A DNA stretch of 64,000 nucleotides from Curvibacter sp. (GCA_020621965.1 JAHRYV010000005.1:38163-102162); one strand, 5' to 3'. Positions 1 to 8,387 are shown, counted from the stretch's first letter. The notes: generated from the sequence alone by a model not told the origin. Numbers and translations are program-made.

Positions 1-162
1 GCTCAAGCGGCCATCGCGCCCCACCGCCACCCGCGTTTCGCCGGCCTGGCGCGCGGCGCTGCCGAAGGCACGGCCCAAGGCCTCGGCCACGGCCTCGTTC
101 AGGGTGGACGGCACGATGCCGCGGATGTCATAGGCCTTGAAAATCGAAGCAGATACTTGCAT
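1..162 (-). CDS. Phosphomannomutase/phosphoglucomutase, N-terminal fragment (runs off the window)
   Basis: The reverse strand opens with an ATG at 162 and stays in frame to the window edge (54 codons). The translation has the motif FKAYDIRGIVP near residue 8, followed by a helix and VAVGRDGRLS. This is the start of domain I of the alpha-D-phosphohexomutase family (AlgC/ManB type), which interconverts hexose 6- and 1-phosphates and feeds GDP-mannose or UDP-glucose synthesis. The active-site phosphoserine lies beyond the edge, so sugar specificity cannot be judged. It diverges from the cytochrome operon. Confidence 0.85.
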   Translation of the reverse strand, partial: MQVSASIFKAYDIRGIVPSTLNEAVAEALGRAFGSAARQAGETRVAVGRDGRLS

Positions 163-495
163 GGGATGGTCTGGCGTCGCAGCCTGGGCGCTTGCACCGG
201 GTCTGCTTGTTCGTACGGAGGGGCCATTGTAGGCGGCAGGCCAAGCTGCCAGCTTTCGCCCGGGAGCCGAACGCCCTGTCGCCGTGAGCAGATACCGGCC
301 GTCTGACGACATCGCCGCGCAGCACGCCCTCTGTCCGTGCGACCCCGCACGCGTCCCGCTGCTGGCACCGCGAATGCGGCAGCACCAGTTGGCGTTGCCG
401 CGAATATCCACCTCCACGCAGCAGTTCCTGCACGAACCGGACTCCCTGCGCACTCACGCAAATCACGCCCTGACCAGAAGCTGACTTTGGCGAAC

Positions 496-514
496 AATTC
501 GCATTACGCGAATT
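496..514. promoter_or_regulatory. 19-bp palindrome, candidate operator
   Basis: AATTCGC-ATTAC-GCGAATT is a perfect 7-bp inverted repeat with a 5-bp spacer. A further GCGAA at 490-494 makes three alternating half-sites (GCGAA, TTCGC, GCGAA). It lies about 110 bp upstream of the first cytochrome-operon gene. The cognate regulator is unknown. Confidence 0.45.
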
Positions 515-544
515 CACGCCACAGTTCATGGCTCGGGACACAAT

Positions 545-558
545 TTGATACTCGTCAA
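545..558 (+). promoter_or_regulatory. FNR/ANR-like site
   Basis: TTGAT-ACTC-GTCAA matches the FNR/ANR consensus TTGAT-N4-ATCAA at nine of ten fixed positions. It is centred about 70 bp before the ATG at 621. Control by an oxygen-sensing Crp/Fnr regulator would suit a multihaem respiratory operon, but this rests on sequence similarity only. Confidence 0.45.
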
Positions 559-620
559 CCAGCACGGAACGGCTGGGGCAGGCCACTGTTCTCTTAGCAT
601 CGGAAGCCTTAAGAGTTGAA

Positions 621-1559
621 ATGGAATTCGCCGGCAATCTGCAGGCGAGACCGGCTTCGATGAGCGCCATACAAAATACAACAGCGACAAACTTGACCTC
701 GGACAAATCGGCTCAGGCCCGCAGCCTGCTGGCCGCAGACACCATCGTCTATCTGGTGCTGGCGGCACTGGTCTGGTTGACCTGGAAGATCAGCAGACTC
801 GGGCTGTTCGAGGCCGGCGACGACCTAGGCTACTGGCTCGGTGTGATCGGCGGCAGCATGATGCTGATCCTGTTCAGTTACCCGCTGCGCAAACACTTCC
901 GGTTTGCTCAGAACTGGGGCCGGGTCAAATGGTGGTTCCTGGTGCACATGGTGCTGGGCATCGGCGGCCCGCTGCTGATCCTGCTGCATTCGACCTTCCG
1001 TATCGGCTCGCTCAACGCCGGCGTGGCGCTGTACAGCATGGTCATCGTCGCCCTGAGCGGCGTGGTCGGTCGCTTCATCTATGCCCGCGTGCACCGTGGC
1101 CTGCGCGGCGAGCAGACCGGCTTCAAGGAACTGCAGACCCGCGCCAAGTTCGACCAGGACGAAGTGCGTTCGCGCCTGGCCTTCGCACCCCAGGTCGAAG
1201 CCGACCTCAAGGCCTTCGAGCAGGATGAGTTGCAGGCCGCGCCCGGCTGGCTGACCTACTTTCGCCAGGTGTTCTGGCTACCGATCAAGCAGTGGATCAT
1301 CTACCGGCGCTGCGTGCGCGACCTCCACCCGCAGATCCGCAAGCTGGCCCAGCACGGCAAGTGGTCACACCAGGATCTGGTGCGCCGCGAGGCCATGTCC
1401 CGCAAGCTGATCCGCCGCTACCTCACCGCCGTGGTCCGGGTTTCCCAGTACACCGCCTACGAGCGCCTGTTCTCGCTCTGGCACGTGGCGCACATCCCCT
1501 TCGTGTACCTGCTGATCATCAGTGCCGTGGTGCACGTGATCGCGGTCCACGCCTACTGA
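621..1559 (+). CDS. Multi-pass membrane protein, putative b-type cytochrome (quinone-side partner of the multihaem cytochromes)
   Basis: 312 residues (299 if the in-frame ATG at 660 is used; neither start has a strong ribosome site). I count five hydrophobic segments at about 40-57, 71-90, 104-126, 132-155 and 284-309, with a long charged cytoplasmic-type loop at 156-280. H109 and H123 lie 14 residues apart in one helix, and H291 and H305 are also 14 apart in the last helix. Such pairs are the usual haem b ligands in cytochrome b561 or ferric-reductase-like proteins. The gene heads the operon, 20 bp before a 24-haem cytochrome, so it is likely the inner-membrane member passing electrons between quinones and the periplasmic cytochrome. 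The haem b assignment is inferred from histidine spacing; a structural role is the alternative. Confidence 0.6.
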   Translation: MEFAGNLQARPASMSAIQNTTATNLTSDKSAQARSLLAADTIVYLVLAALVWLTWKISRLGLFEAGDDLGYWLGVIGGSMMLILFSYPLRKHFRFAQNWGRVKWWFLVHMVLGIGGPLLILLHSTFRIGSLNAGVALYSMVIVALSGVVGRFIYARVHRGLRGEQTGFKELQTRAKFDQDEVRSRLAFAPQVEADLKAFEQDELQAAPGWLTYFRQVFWLPIKQWIIYRRCVRDLHPQIRKLAQHGKWSHQDLVRREAMSRKLIRRYLTAVVRVSQYTAYERLFSLWHVAHIPFVYLLIISAVVHVIAVHAY

Positions 1560-1579
1560 GCCGCCTGGGGCCACCTGCC

Positions 1580-3460
1580 ATGCGCGCGCTCGGTTTCTTC
1601 AAATACCCGGTCGCGTATTGGCGCCTCCTGGCCTGCACCGGCTTGCTGGCGCTGCTGTGCGGCCCGGCCCTGGCGCAGACCATCGAGTCGGTGATTGCCC
1701 CGGGCAAGGTCATCGAGGGCCATGCCAAGTACGAGGACGAGTGCAAGCAATGCCACGTGCGTTTCGACCGCAAGGCGCAGGACGGCCTGTGCATGGACTG
1801 CCACAAGGACGTCGGCACCGATGTGCGCGCCAAGGGTGGCTACCACGGCCGGCTGAAGGCCCAGGCCTGCCGCAGCTGCCACACCGACCACAAGGGCCGC
1901 GAGGCACGCATTGCCGAGTTCGACAAGAAGAAGTTCGACCACGCCCAGACCGACTTCGCCCTGCGCGGCAAGCACCAGGAGACGGAATGCGACAAGTGCC
2001 ATCTCAGCGGCAAGAAATACCGCGAGGCGGCGCAGGCCTGCAACGACTGCCACAAGAAGGACGACGTGCACAAAGGCTCGCTCGGTCCGAAGTGCGCCGA
2101 TTGCCACGGCGAGAAGGACTGGAAGGAGGCGCGCTTCGACCACGACAAGACCCGCTTCGCGCTGAAGGACAAGCACGTCGACGTGAAGTGCGTCGACTGC
2201 CACCAGGACAACCAGTTCAAGGACACCCCGCTGGCCTGCGTAGCCTGCCACAAGAAGGACGACGACGGCAAGAAGGGCCACAAGGGCCAGTTCGGCGAGA
2301 AGTGCGAGAGCTGCCACAACGCCAAGTCATGGAAGGAAAACACCTTCAACCATGACACCGACACCAAATACCTGCTGCGCGGCAAACACATCAAGACCAC
2401 CTGCGCCAGCTGCCATACCGGCCATCTCTACAAGGTCAAACTGAGCCAGGACTGCTACAGCTGCCACAAGAAGGACGACAAACACAAGGAAAGCCTGGGC
2501 AAGAACTGCGGCAGCTGCCACACCGAGCGCGACTGGAAGGAACGGGCCAAGTTCGACCACGACAAGACCGACTTCCCGCTGCTGGGCAAACACGCCAAGG
2601 CCGAGTGCAAGGACTGCCACAAAAACGTCATGTTCAAGGAAGCGCCCAAGGACTGCTACAGCTGCCACAAGAAGGACGACAAGCACGAGCGCACTCTGGG
2701 CGAAAAGTGCGCCGATTGCCACACGGAAAAGGACTGGAAGAACACGAGCGGGCGCTTCGACCACGACAAGACCGACTTCCAGCTGCGCAACGCGCACGCG
2801 GACAAGAAGGTCAAGTGCAGCGCCTGCCACAAGGACCTGCGCAGTTTCCGCAAGACACCGCTGGACTGCTACAGCTGCCACAAGAAGGACGACAAACACG
2901 AGGGCCAGGAGGGCACGAAGTGCCAGGCCTGCCACGGCGACCGTTCCTGGAAAGACACGCGTTTCGACCACGGCCAGTCCCGTTTCCCGCTGACGGGCAA
3001 ACACATCGTCGTGTCGTGCAAGAAATGCCATGAGACCCCCCGCTACAAGGACGCGCCGCGCGACTGCTACAGCTGCCACAAGAAGGAAGACAAGCACAAG
3101 CTGAAGTTCGGCGTGCGCTGCGAGAACTGCCACAACACACGCGCGTGGGGGCTGTGGAACTACGACCACAACGCGCGCACCAGCTACAAGCTTGACGGCG
3201 CGCACCGCAAGGTGGCTTGCGAGAGCTGCCACAAGGAGCCGGCACCGCGCGGCAAGGACGCCGCCTTGCTGGGCAGCAGCTGCATCGGCTGCCACCGCAC
3301 GGAGGACGTGCATGACGGGCAGTTCGGCGCGCGCTGCGAGCAGTGCCACAGCACCGACAGCTGGAAGAACTTCAGAAACCGCATCGGGAGTCTGGGCCAG
3401 GGCTCCCGCAATGCTGCCCTCGTCAGCCAGGCCGGGACCACAAGAGGACGTGAAGAATGA
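1580..3460 (+). CDS. 24-haem c-type cytochrome, probably periplasmic
   Basis: 626 residues. The ATG at 1580 gives a Sec signal peptide (hydrophobic stretch about 16-31, cleavage after ALA at about 32). I count 24 CXXCH motifs, the first at residue 55 and the last at 586. After the first three haems the protein is built from seven repeats of 66-70 residues. Each starts with an FDH/FNH/YDH..T..L block (about 119, 186, 256, 325, 393, 462, 528) and holds three haems, often with DCYSCHKKDDKH. It is very rich in Lys, Asp and His, unlike its Ser/Thr/Asn-rich neighbour. That composition suggests the soluble periplasmic carrier. No lipobox or membrane anchor is present. It overlaps the next gene by ATGA. 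Frames upstream of 1580 are shadows of the membrane-protein gene. Confidence 0.9.
   Translation: MRALGFFKYPVAYWRLLACTGLLALLCGPALAQTIESVIAPGKVIEGHAKYEDECKQCHVRFDRKAQDGLCMDCHKDVGTDVRAKGGYHGRLKAQACRSCHTDHKGREARIAEFDKKKFDHAQTDFALRGKHQETECDKCHLSGKKYREAAQACNDCHKKDDVHKGSLGPKCADCHGEKDWKEARFDHDKTRFALKDKHVDVKCVDCHQDNQFKDTPLACVACHKKDDDGKKGHKGQFGEKCESCHNAKSWKENTFNHDTDTKYLLRGKHIKTTCASCHTGHLYKVKLSQDCYSCHKKDDKHKESLGKNCGSCHTERDWKERAKFDHDKTDFPLLGKHAKAECKDCHKNVMFKEAPKDCYSCHKKDDKHERTLGEKCADCHTEKDWKNTSGRFDHDKTDFQLRNAHADKKVKCSACHKDLRSFRKTPLDCYSCHKKDDKHEGQEGTKCQACHGDRSWKDTRFDHGQSRFPLTGKHIVVSCKKCHETPRYKDAPRDCYSCHKKEDKHKLKFGVRCENCHNTRAWGLWNYDHNARTSYKLDGAHRKVACESCHKEPAPRGKDAALLGSSCIGCHRTEDVHDGQFGARCEQCHSTDSWKNFRNRIGSLGQGSRNAALVSQAGTTRGREE
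1934..3349 (+). repeat. Seven tandem three-haem coding repeats of about 200 bp
   Basis: The repeat unit of 66-70 codons carries an FDH...L..KH block, a haem, a DC.SCHKKDDKH haem and a G..C..CH...W haem. Units begin near 1934, 2135, 2345, 2552, 2756, 2963 and 3161. They have diverged, unlike the repeats of the next gene. Confidence 0.8.
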
Positions 3461-5607
3461 ACAACAACCGAGACAATCTCCGCCGCCCCCTGCGTCAGTT
3501 CGCGGCCATGCTGCTGGGCCTCGTGCTCTGGCTCGCCAGCACCCCGCTGCTGGCCCAGAGCCCGATCCGCAATTTCGACCACACCAAGACCGGCTTTCAA
3601 CTCAGCGGAGTGCACTCGTCGCAGCGCTGCGAGTCCTGTCACCTCAACGGTGTCTTCAAAGGCACCCCGCGCGACTGCGCCAGCTGCCACGCCCCCGGCG
3701 CCCGCCTGGCCGGCCAGAACGTGGTCAAGCCGCCGCAGCACCTCCCGACCCAGCTGAGCTGCGACTCCTGCCACAGCACCGTGACCTTCAGCGGTGCCAA
3801 GTTCAATCACATGGGCGTGGCGCCGACGGCCTGCACGCGCTGTCACAACGGCGTGACGGCCCCGGGCAAGTCTGCCGGGCACATCGCCACCGCGGGCAAT
3901 TGCGGCGACTGCCACCGCACCACGGCCTGGCTGCCCGCAGCCAAGCCTGACCACAGCGCGTACACCGCGGCGACCAACTGCGCCAGCTGCCACAACGGCA
4001 CCAATGCGATCAGCAAGCCGGCCAACCATATGCCGACCACGCTGAACTGCATCGCCTGCCACTCCCCCATGGGCGCCACCTTCACACCCCACAGCTGGAA
4101 CCACACGCAGCAGCCGGTGACCGCGCAGTGCGCCACCTGCCACACCGGCAGCTACCTCAGCGGCCGGGGCAAACCCGCCAACCACATCCCCTACCAGGTC
4201 TTGAGCGGCGTGGCCATCGCCAACTGCGACAGCTGCCACAAGGCCGGCTTCAGTACGTGGTTCCCCGGCACCTTTCACGCCAACGTGTCGATCAGCACGC
4301 AGTGCGCCACCTGCCACCTCAGCGGCGTCTACGGGGTGACGAGCAAACCCGCCACCCCGATCCACGCCACGGTCACCGGCAACTGCGAGAACTGCCACAA
4401 GACCACCAGTGCCTGGACCGCCGCGCGGCCCGACCACAGCCTGTACACGGCCGCCACCAACTGCGCCAGCTGCCACAACAACGTGGCCGCCACGGGCAAG
4501 CCGGCCAACCACATGCCGACGACGCTGAACTGCATCGCCTGCCACTCCCCCATGGGCGCCTTGTTCACCCCCAACAGCTGGAACCACACGCAGCAGCCGG
4601 TGACCGCCCAATGCGCCACCTGCCACACCGGCAGTTACCTCAGCGGCATGGGCAAACCCGCCAACCACATCCCGTACCAGCTGGTCACCGCCTCGGCCAG
4701 CGCCAACTGCGACAGCTGCCACAAGGCCGGCTTCAGCACCTGGTTCCCCGGGCGCTTCCACGCCAATGTGTCGACGTCGACGCAGTGCGCCACCTGCCAC
4801 CTCAGCGGCGTCTACGGGCTGACGAGCAAACCCGCCACCGCCATCCACGCCACCGTCACCGGCAATTGCGAGAACTGCCACAAGACCACCAGCGCCTGGA
4901 CCGCGGCCAAGCCCGACCACAGCCTGTTCACGGTCGCCACCAACTGCAGCAGCTGCCACAACAACGTGGCCGCCACCGGCAAGCCGGTCAACCACATGCC
5001 GACCACGCTGAACTGCATCGCCTGCCACTCCCCGACGGGAGCCTTGTTCACCCCCAACAGCTGGAACCACACGCAGCAGCCGGTGACCGCGCAGTGCGCC
5101 ACCTGCCACACCGGCGGTTACCTCAGCGGCATGGGCAAGCCCGCCAATCACATCCCCTATCAGGCGATCGGCGTCTCGGCCGCTGCCAACTGCGACAGCT
5201 GCCACAAGTCCGGCTTCTCGACCTGGTTCCCGGGCCGCTTCCACGCCAACTTCACCGTGACGGGGCAGTGCTCCACCTGCCACGGCAGCGCGGTCTACGG
5301 CCTGACCACCAAGCCGGCCAACCACATCCCGGTGATCGCCCTGCTCAACGGCTCCACGCTGGAGTGCAATGCCTGTCACACCAGCACCATCACCTGGACG
5401 GCGCAGACCATGAACCACAACAACAGCATGGGCAACGGCGCCGGCTGGTGCAAGAGCTGCCACGACACCAGCACCAGCTATCTCGGCAACATGATGAAGA
5501 TGGCGCTGAACCACCGCGGCGGAACCACCATCAAGACCGACTGCTCGCAGTCCAGCTGCCACCGCCCGCTGGGGACCTTTGGCGCGCCCTACTCGAAATG
5601 GAACTAG
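3457..5607 (+). CDS. Multihaem c-type cytochrome (24 CXXCH plus one CX4CH), candidate extracellular cytochrome
   Basis: 716 residues with a signal peptide (hydrophobic about 15-30, cleavage after LLA at about 33). There are 24 CXXCH motifs and a final CSQSSCH (residues 696-702), a CX4CH spacing also known in some multihaem cytochromes, so up to 25 haems. Residues about 190-670 contain three units of exactly 161 residues; NHMPTTLNCIACH recurs at 190, 351 and 512, six haems per unit. The protein is rich in Ser, Thr, Asn and Ala and poor in Lys, typical of secreted or surface-exposed cytochromes. It has no lipobox. It is coupled to the 24-haem gene by a 4-bp ATGA overlap and followed by the barrel gene. 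Outer-surface location is inference. Confidence 0.88.
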   Translation: MNNNRDNLRRPLRQFAAMLLGLVLWLASTPLLAQSPIRNFDHTKTGFQLSGVHSSQRCESCHLNGVFKGTPRDCASCHAPGARLAGQNVVKPPQHLPTQLSCDSCHSTVTFSGAKFNHMGVAPTACTRCHNGVTAPGKSAGHIATAGNCGDCHRTTAWLPAAKPDHSAYTAATNCASCHNGTNAISKPANHMPTTLNCIACHSPMGATFTPHSWNHTQQPVTAQCATCHTGSYLSGRGKPANHIPYQVLSGVAIANCDSCHKAGFSTWFPGTFHANVSISTQCATCHLSGVYGVTSKPATPIHATVTGNCENCHKTTSAWTAARPDHSLYTAATNCASCHNNVAATGKPANHMPTTLNCIACHSPMGALFTPNSWNHTQQPVTAQCATCHTGSYLSGMGKPANHIPYQLVTASASANCDSCHKAGFSTWFPGRFHANVSTSTQCATCHLSGVYGLTSKPATAIHATVTGNCENCHKTTSAWTAAKPDHSLFTVATNCSSCHNNVAATGKPVNHMPTTLNCIACHSPTGALFTPNSWNHTQQPVTAQCATCHTGGYLSGMGKPANHIPYQAIGVSAAANCDSCHKSGFSTWFPGRFHANFTVTGQCSTCHGSAVYGLTTKPANHIPVIALLNGSTLECNACHTSTITWTAQTMNHNNSMGNGAGWCKSCHDTSTSYLGNMMKMALNHRGGTTIKTDCSQSSCHRPLGTFGAPYSKWN
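4018..5466 (+). repeat. Three tandem 483-bp in-frame repeats within the second cytochrome gene
   Basis: Blocks starting near 4018, 4501 and 4984 are each 483 bp, with long stretches of near-identical DNA (for example around 4020-4070, 4503-4553 and 4986-5036), not just similar protein. This suggests recent duplication or ongoing gene conversion, and could allow changes in haem number by recombination. Confidence 0.8.
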
Positions 5608-5640
5608 TCACCCCGGGCTGAGCACGCCCTGTCCCTCCAC

Positions 5641-5674
5641 GTGGCCGGCCGGCCCGCAAGCGCAGGCCGGCCAC
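5641..5674 (+). promoter_or_regulatory. Strong hairpin between cytochrome and barrel genes
   Basis: GTGGCCGGCC (5641-5650) pairs perfectly with GGCCGGCCAC (5665-5674) around a 14-nt loop. It ends 13 nt before the barrel ATG at 5688. There is no T-run, so it may stabilise or process mRNA, or limit translation of the barrel gene, rather than terminate. Confidence 0.5.
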
Positions 5675-5687
5675 GATCTTGCGCACC

Positions 5688-8387
5688 ATGACGAGAAGAA
5701 TCCTTTCCTGGACCCTTGCGGCCGTCTGCCTACAGGCCGGCCTGCTGTCCACTGCCCGGGCCCAGCTGCTCGAAGAAATCGAACTGCGGCGCGAGGGCAA
5801 CCACGCCGTCGTGCAGGTGCGCTTCGTCACGCCGGTGCAGATCCAGCGCACGCTGTCCACCCAGAACGGCCGGCTGCTGCAGATCTTCTACAGCGTGCTG
5901 CCGACCACGGAACGCCTGAACCAGATCACCAGCGAACGCCGCCTCAACGATCTGCCGGGCCTGCCCGCCCTGCGCATCACCGACGAAGACGCGCTGAGCG
6001 ACGGCGTCAACCGCAAGCTGGTGCTGCACTTTGGCGAGACGACACGCTACCGCGTGCGCCCCGGCCGCGACCAGCGCGGCCTGGAGATCGTGCTCGATGG
6101 CCGCGGCGCCGCCATCAGCGCGCTCACACCGGCGCCGCTGGCGGCCGTGCCGGCCATCAGCGCGGGCGGTTACGCCATCGTGCTGCAGAGCTCGAACAGT
6201 CCGGGCCAGCCCCTGGCCGCCGCCGTCCCGATGGAACTGCAGGACAAGGCGGTCTACACCTCGCAGCGTGTGGTCAACGGCAAGACCCTGTACGAAATCG
6301 ACCTCGGCAACTTCCCCACCCTGCCGGCCGCCGAGAGCGCGCGTGCGCGTCTGCTGCGCCGCTTCCCGGGCGCCACCATCATCGCCCTGACCCCGCCCGC
6401 ACCTGCACCTGCACCTGCACCTGCACCTGCACCTGCACCTGCACCCGCGCCCGCAGCGGCAACAATGCCGGTACCGCCCATGCCAGTGCTGCCGGCGCTG
6501 CCGCTGCCGGTTCCCGCAGTGACGGCTGCCGAAACGACGGCCCCTGCGGCGCAGGCGGCTGCGCCGGCCACGCCCTTGCCACCAGCGGCGCCGGAGCCCG
6601 TGTCCGCGCTACCCGCACCGGTGGTCGAACCCCCGATCGTTGCGCTGCCGGTCACGCCCCTGCCCATCGTCCCGACGCCCAGCGAAGCCGTCGAAGTCGC
6701 CACCCCCAGCCCGCAGGCCGCGGCCGAGTACAACGCCAAGGCTGCCTTGCTGCTGGCCGGTGCCGAGCTGGCTTATGAGCAGGGCGATCACCGCACGGCC
6801 ATCGAAACGCTCAACACCTTGCTGAACCTGCCGACCAACAGCTCCTCGCGCAAGGCGCAGCAACTCATCGGCTCCGCCCGCCTGCGCGGCGGCGACCCCA
6901 AGGGTGCGCGCCGCGAGTTCGAACTCTTCCTGCAGCTCTACCCCTCCGGCCGCGACAGCGACCAGGTCCGCCAGCAACTCGCCCGTCTGCCGGCGCCCGA
7001 GCCGGCAGCGCGCCCGCGCCGGCCCATGGAGCCGATCTCCGCCACCAACGGCTCTGTCTCACTCTTCTACTACGGCGGCCAGTCCCAGGTGCGCACACTG
7101 GACTTCCAGAACTCGCCGATCAGCGGCCTGCCCGTGCTGCAGTCGGACAACACACTCTCCGGCACCGACCTGCGGCAGCTGCAGTCCACGGTCGACCTCA
7201 ACTGGCGCCACCGCGACAGCGACAACGACATGCGTTTTGTCTTTCGCGACACCGCCAGCGCCAACCTGCTGCCCAACGGCAGCAACCGCAACCGCCTGAC
7301 CGCGCTCTACTTCGACCAGCGCTCCTTCGTCAACGGCACCAGTTTGCGCGTCGGCCGCCAGTCTCCCACCGGCGGCGGCGTGCTCTACCGCTTCGACGGC
7401 GTGCAGGCCGGCTACACCTTCGCGCCCAAGTGGCGCGTCAACGGCGTGGCGGGCAAACCCTCGGACGACCTGCTCGACACCCAGCGCCGCTTTGCCGGCC
7501 TGTCCATCGAGGCCGAGGCGCTGACACACGAGCTCAGCGGCAATCTCTACGTGATCCAGCAGACCATCGACGGCGAGGCCGACCGCCAGGCCTACGGCAC
7601 CGAACTGCGCTACTTCAGCGGCGGCCTGTCCATGTTCGGCCAGGTGGATTACGACCAGGTGTTCCAGCGCGTCAACATCGCCGGCCTGCAGGGCACCATG
7701 CTTTACGAGGACAACAGCGTGCTGAACTTCCTGATCGACCGGCGCACCACCCCGCTGCTGTCCCTGGGCAATGCCCTGTTCTTCCAGGACCCGGCGGCGC
7801 CGACGATCGCGCGCACCATCCGCGAGCTGCTGCTGACCACGCCGCTGGACACGCTGGTGACGCGGGTCAAGGGCATTACACCGTTCCAGAACCAGGCCAT
7901 GCTGGGCTACACCACGCCCATCAGCAAAAACTGGCAGACCGGCGCCAACCTCAACTACACCAGCGTCGACGAAATCCCGCCCGTCGACGTGATCCTGCCG
8001 CAGGGCCAGCCGGCCACGGGCAACCTGTGGGGGCTGGGCCTGCAGCTGATCGGCTCCAACCTCTATTCGGGCCGCGACACACACGTCTTCAACCTGACCT
8101 TCCTCAGCGGCCCCACCTACAATGGGCAGCTGCTGTCCTACAACAACCTGACCGGCCTGAACGAGCAGTGGCAGCTCGAACCCTCGCTGCGCTACTACAC
8201 CCAGGTCGACAGCACCGACACGCGCATGGTGCGTTGGACACCGGGCATGCGCGTGACCTACCGCATCCGCAAGCACATCTCGCTGGAGACCGAGCTCCAG
8301 TACGAGATCTCCGAATCCAGGGGCCCGCTGCGCGAGGAATCGTCCAAGCGGATCTTCTATTACTTCGGAGGGCGCTACGATTTCTGA
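5688..8387 (+). CDS. Predicted outer-membrane beta-barrel with N-terminal periplasmic and TPR-like regions
   Basis: 899 residues. A signal peptide ends with TARA at about residue 25. Residues about 26-235 form a beta-rich periplasmic region; its end (about 190-235) resembles a SPOR-type fold weakly. A Pro/Ala-rich linker follows (about 238-345). A TPR-like helical stretch lies at about 346-425 (AELAYEQGDHRTAIETL, then a second copy). From about 450 the sequence alternates in the pattern of amphipathic beta-strands and ends in FYYFGGRYDF, a terminal Phe typical of BamA substrates. It lies directly behind two multihaem cytochromes, so the likely role is a porin holding a cytochrome in the outer membrane, or an export or assembly factor for the second cytochrome. 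Known MtrB/PioB proteins lack such an N-terminal extension as far as I know. The TTG at 5679 is a possible alternative start. Confidence 0.65.
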   Translation: MTRRILSWTLAAVCLQAGLLSTARAQLLEEIELRREGNHAVVQVRFVTPVQIQRTLSTQNGRLLQIFYSVLPTTERLNQITSERRLNDLPGLPALRITDEDALSDGVNRKLVLHFGETTRYRVRPGRDQRGLEIVLDGRGAAISALTPAPLAAVPAISAGGYAIVLQSSNSPGQPLAAAVPMELQDKAVYTSQRVVNGKTLYEIDLGNFPTLPAAESARARLLRRFPGATIIALTPPAPAPAPAPAPAPAPAPAPAAATMPVPPMPVLPALPLPVPAVTAAETTAPAAQAAAPATPLPPAAPEPVSALPAPVVEPPIVALPVTPLPIVPTPSEAVEVATPSPQAAAEYNAKAALLLAGAELAYEQGDHRTAIETLNTLLNLPTNSSSRKAQQLIGSARLRGGDPKGARREFELFLQLYPSGRDSDQVRQQLARLPAPEPAARPRRPMEPISATNGSVSLFYYGGQSQVRTLDFQNSPISGLPVLQSDNTLSGTDLRQLQSTVDLNWRHRDSDNDMRFVFRDTASANLLPNGSNRNRLTALYFDQRSFVNGTSLRVGRQSPTGGGVLYRFDGVQAGYTFAPKWRVNGVAGKPSDDLLDTQRRFAGLSIEAEALTHELSGNLYVIQQTIDGEADRQAYGTELRYFSGGLSMFGQVDYDQVFQRVNIAGLQGTMLYEDNSVLNFLIDRRTTPLLSLGNALFFQDPAAPTIARTIRELLLTTPLDTLVTRVKGITPFQNQAMLGYTTPISKNWQTGANLNYTSVDEIPPVDVILPQGQPATGNLWGLGLQLIGSNLYSGRDTHVFNLTFLSGPTYNGQLLSYNNLTGLNEQWQLEPSLRYYTQVDSTDTRMVRWTPGMRVTYRIRKHISLETELQYEISESRGPLREESSKRIFYYFGGRYDF
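6399..6440 (+). repeat. Hexanucleotide repeat (GCACCT)7 encoding Pro-Ala linker
   Basis: Seven perfect GCACCT units, followed by degenerate copies, encode a (Pro-Ala)n stretch in the barrel protein. Length changes by slippage would keep the reading frame and alter only the linker length. Confidence 0.85.

Larger units (their letters stand above)
163..620. other. Intergenic region between divergent genes
   Basis: About 460 bases separate the mutase gene from the cytochrome operon. I find no convincing gene here: the frames that are open have no recognisable product. The right half (about 480-620) is less GC-rich and carries two candidate protein-binding sites, listed separately, so it is probably the operon's promoter region. 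Confidence 0.5.

Noticed and set aside
4018..5466. Regular repeats considered as a CRISPR-like array
   Set aside because: Units are 483 bp, coding and in frame, with haem motifs; there are no short repeats and unique spacers.
3184..5562. A 790-codon open frame on the reverse strand across the second cytochrome gene
   Set aside because: It is the antisense shadow of a high-GC repeat gene: low-complexity Ala/Gly/Val protein, no domain, and the forward frame has 24 CXXCH motifs.
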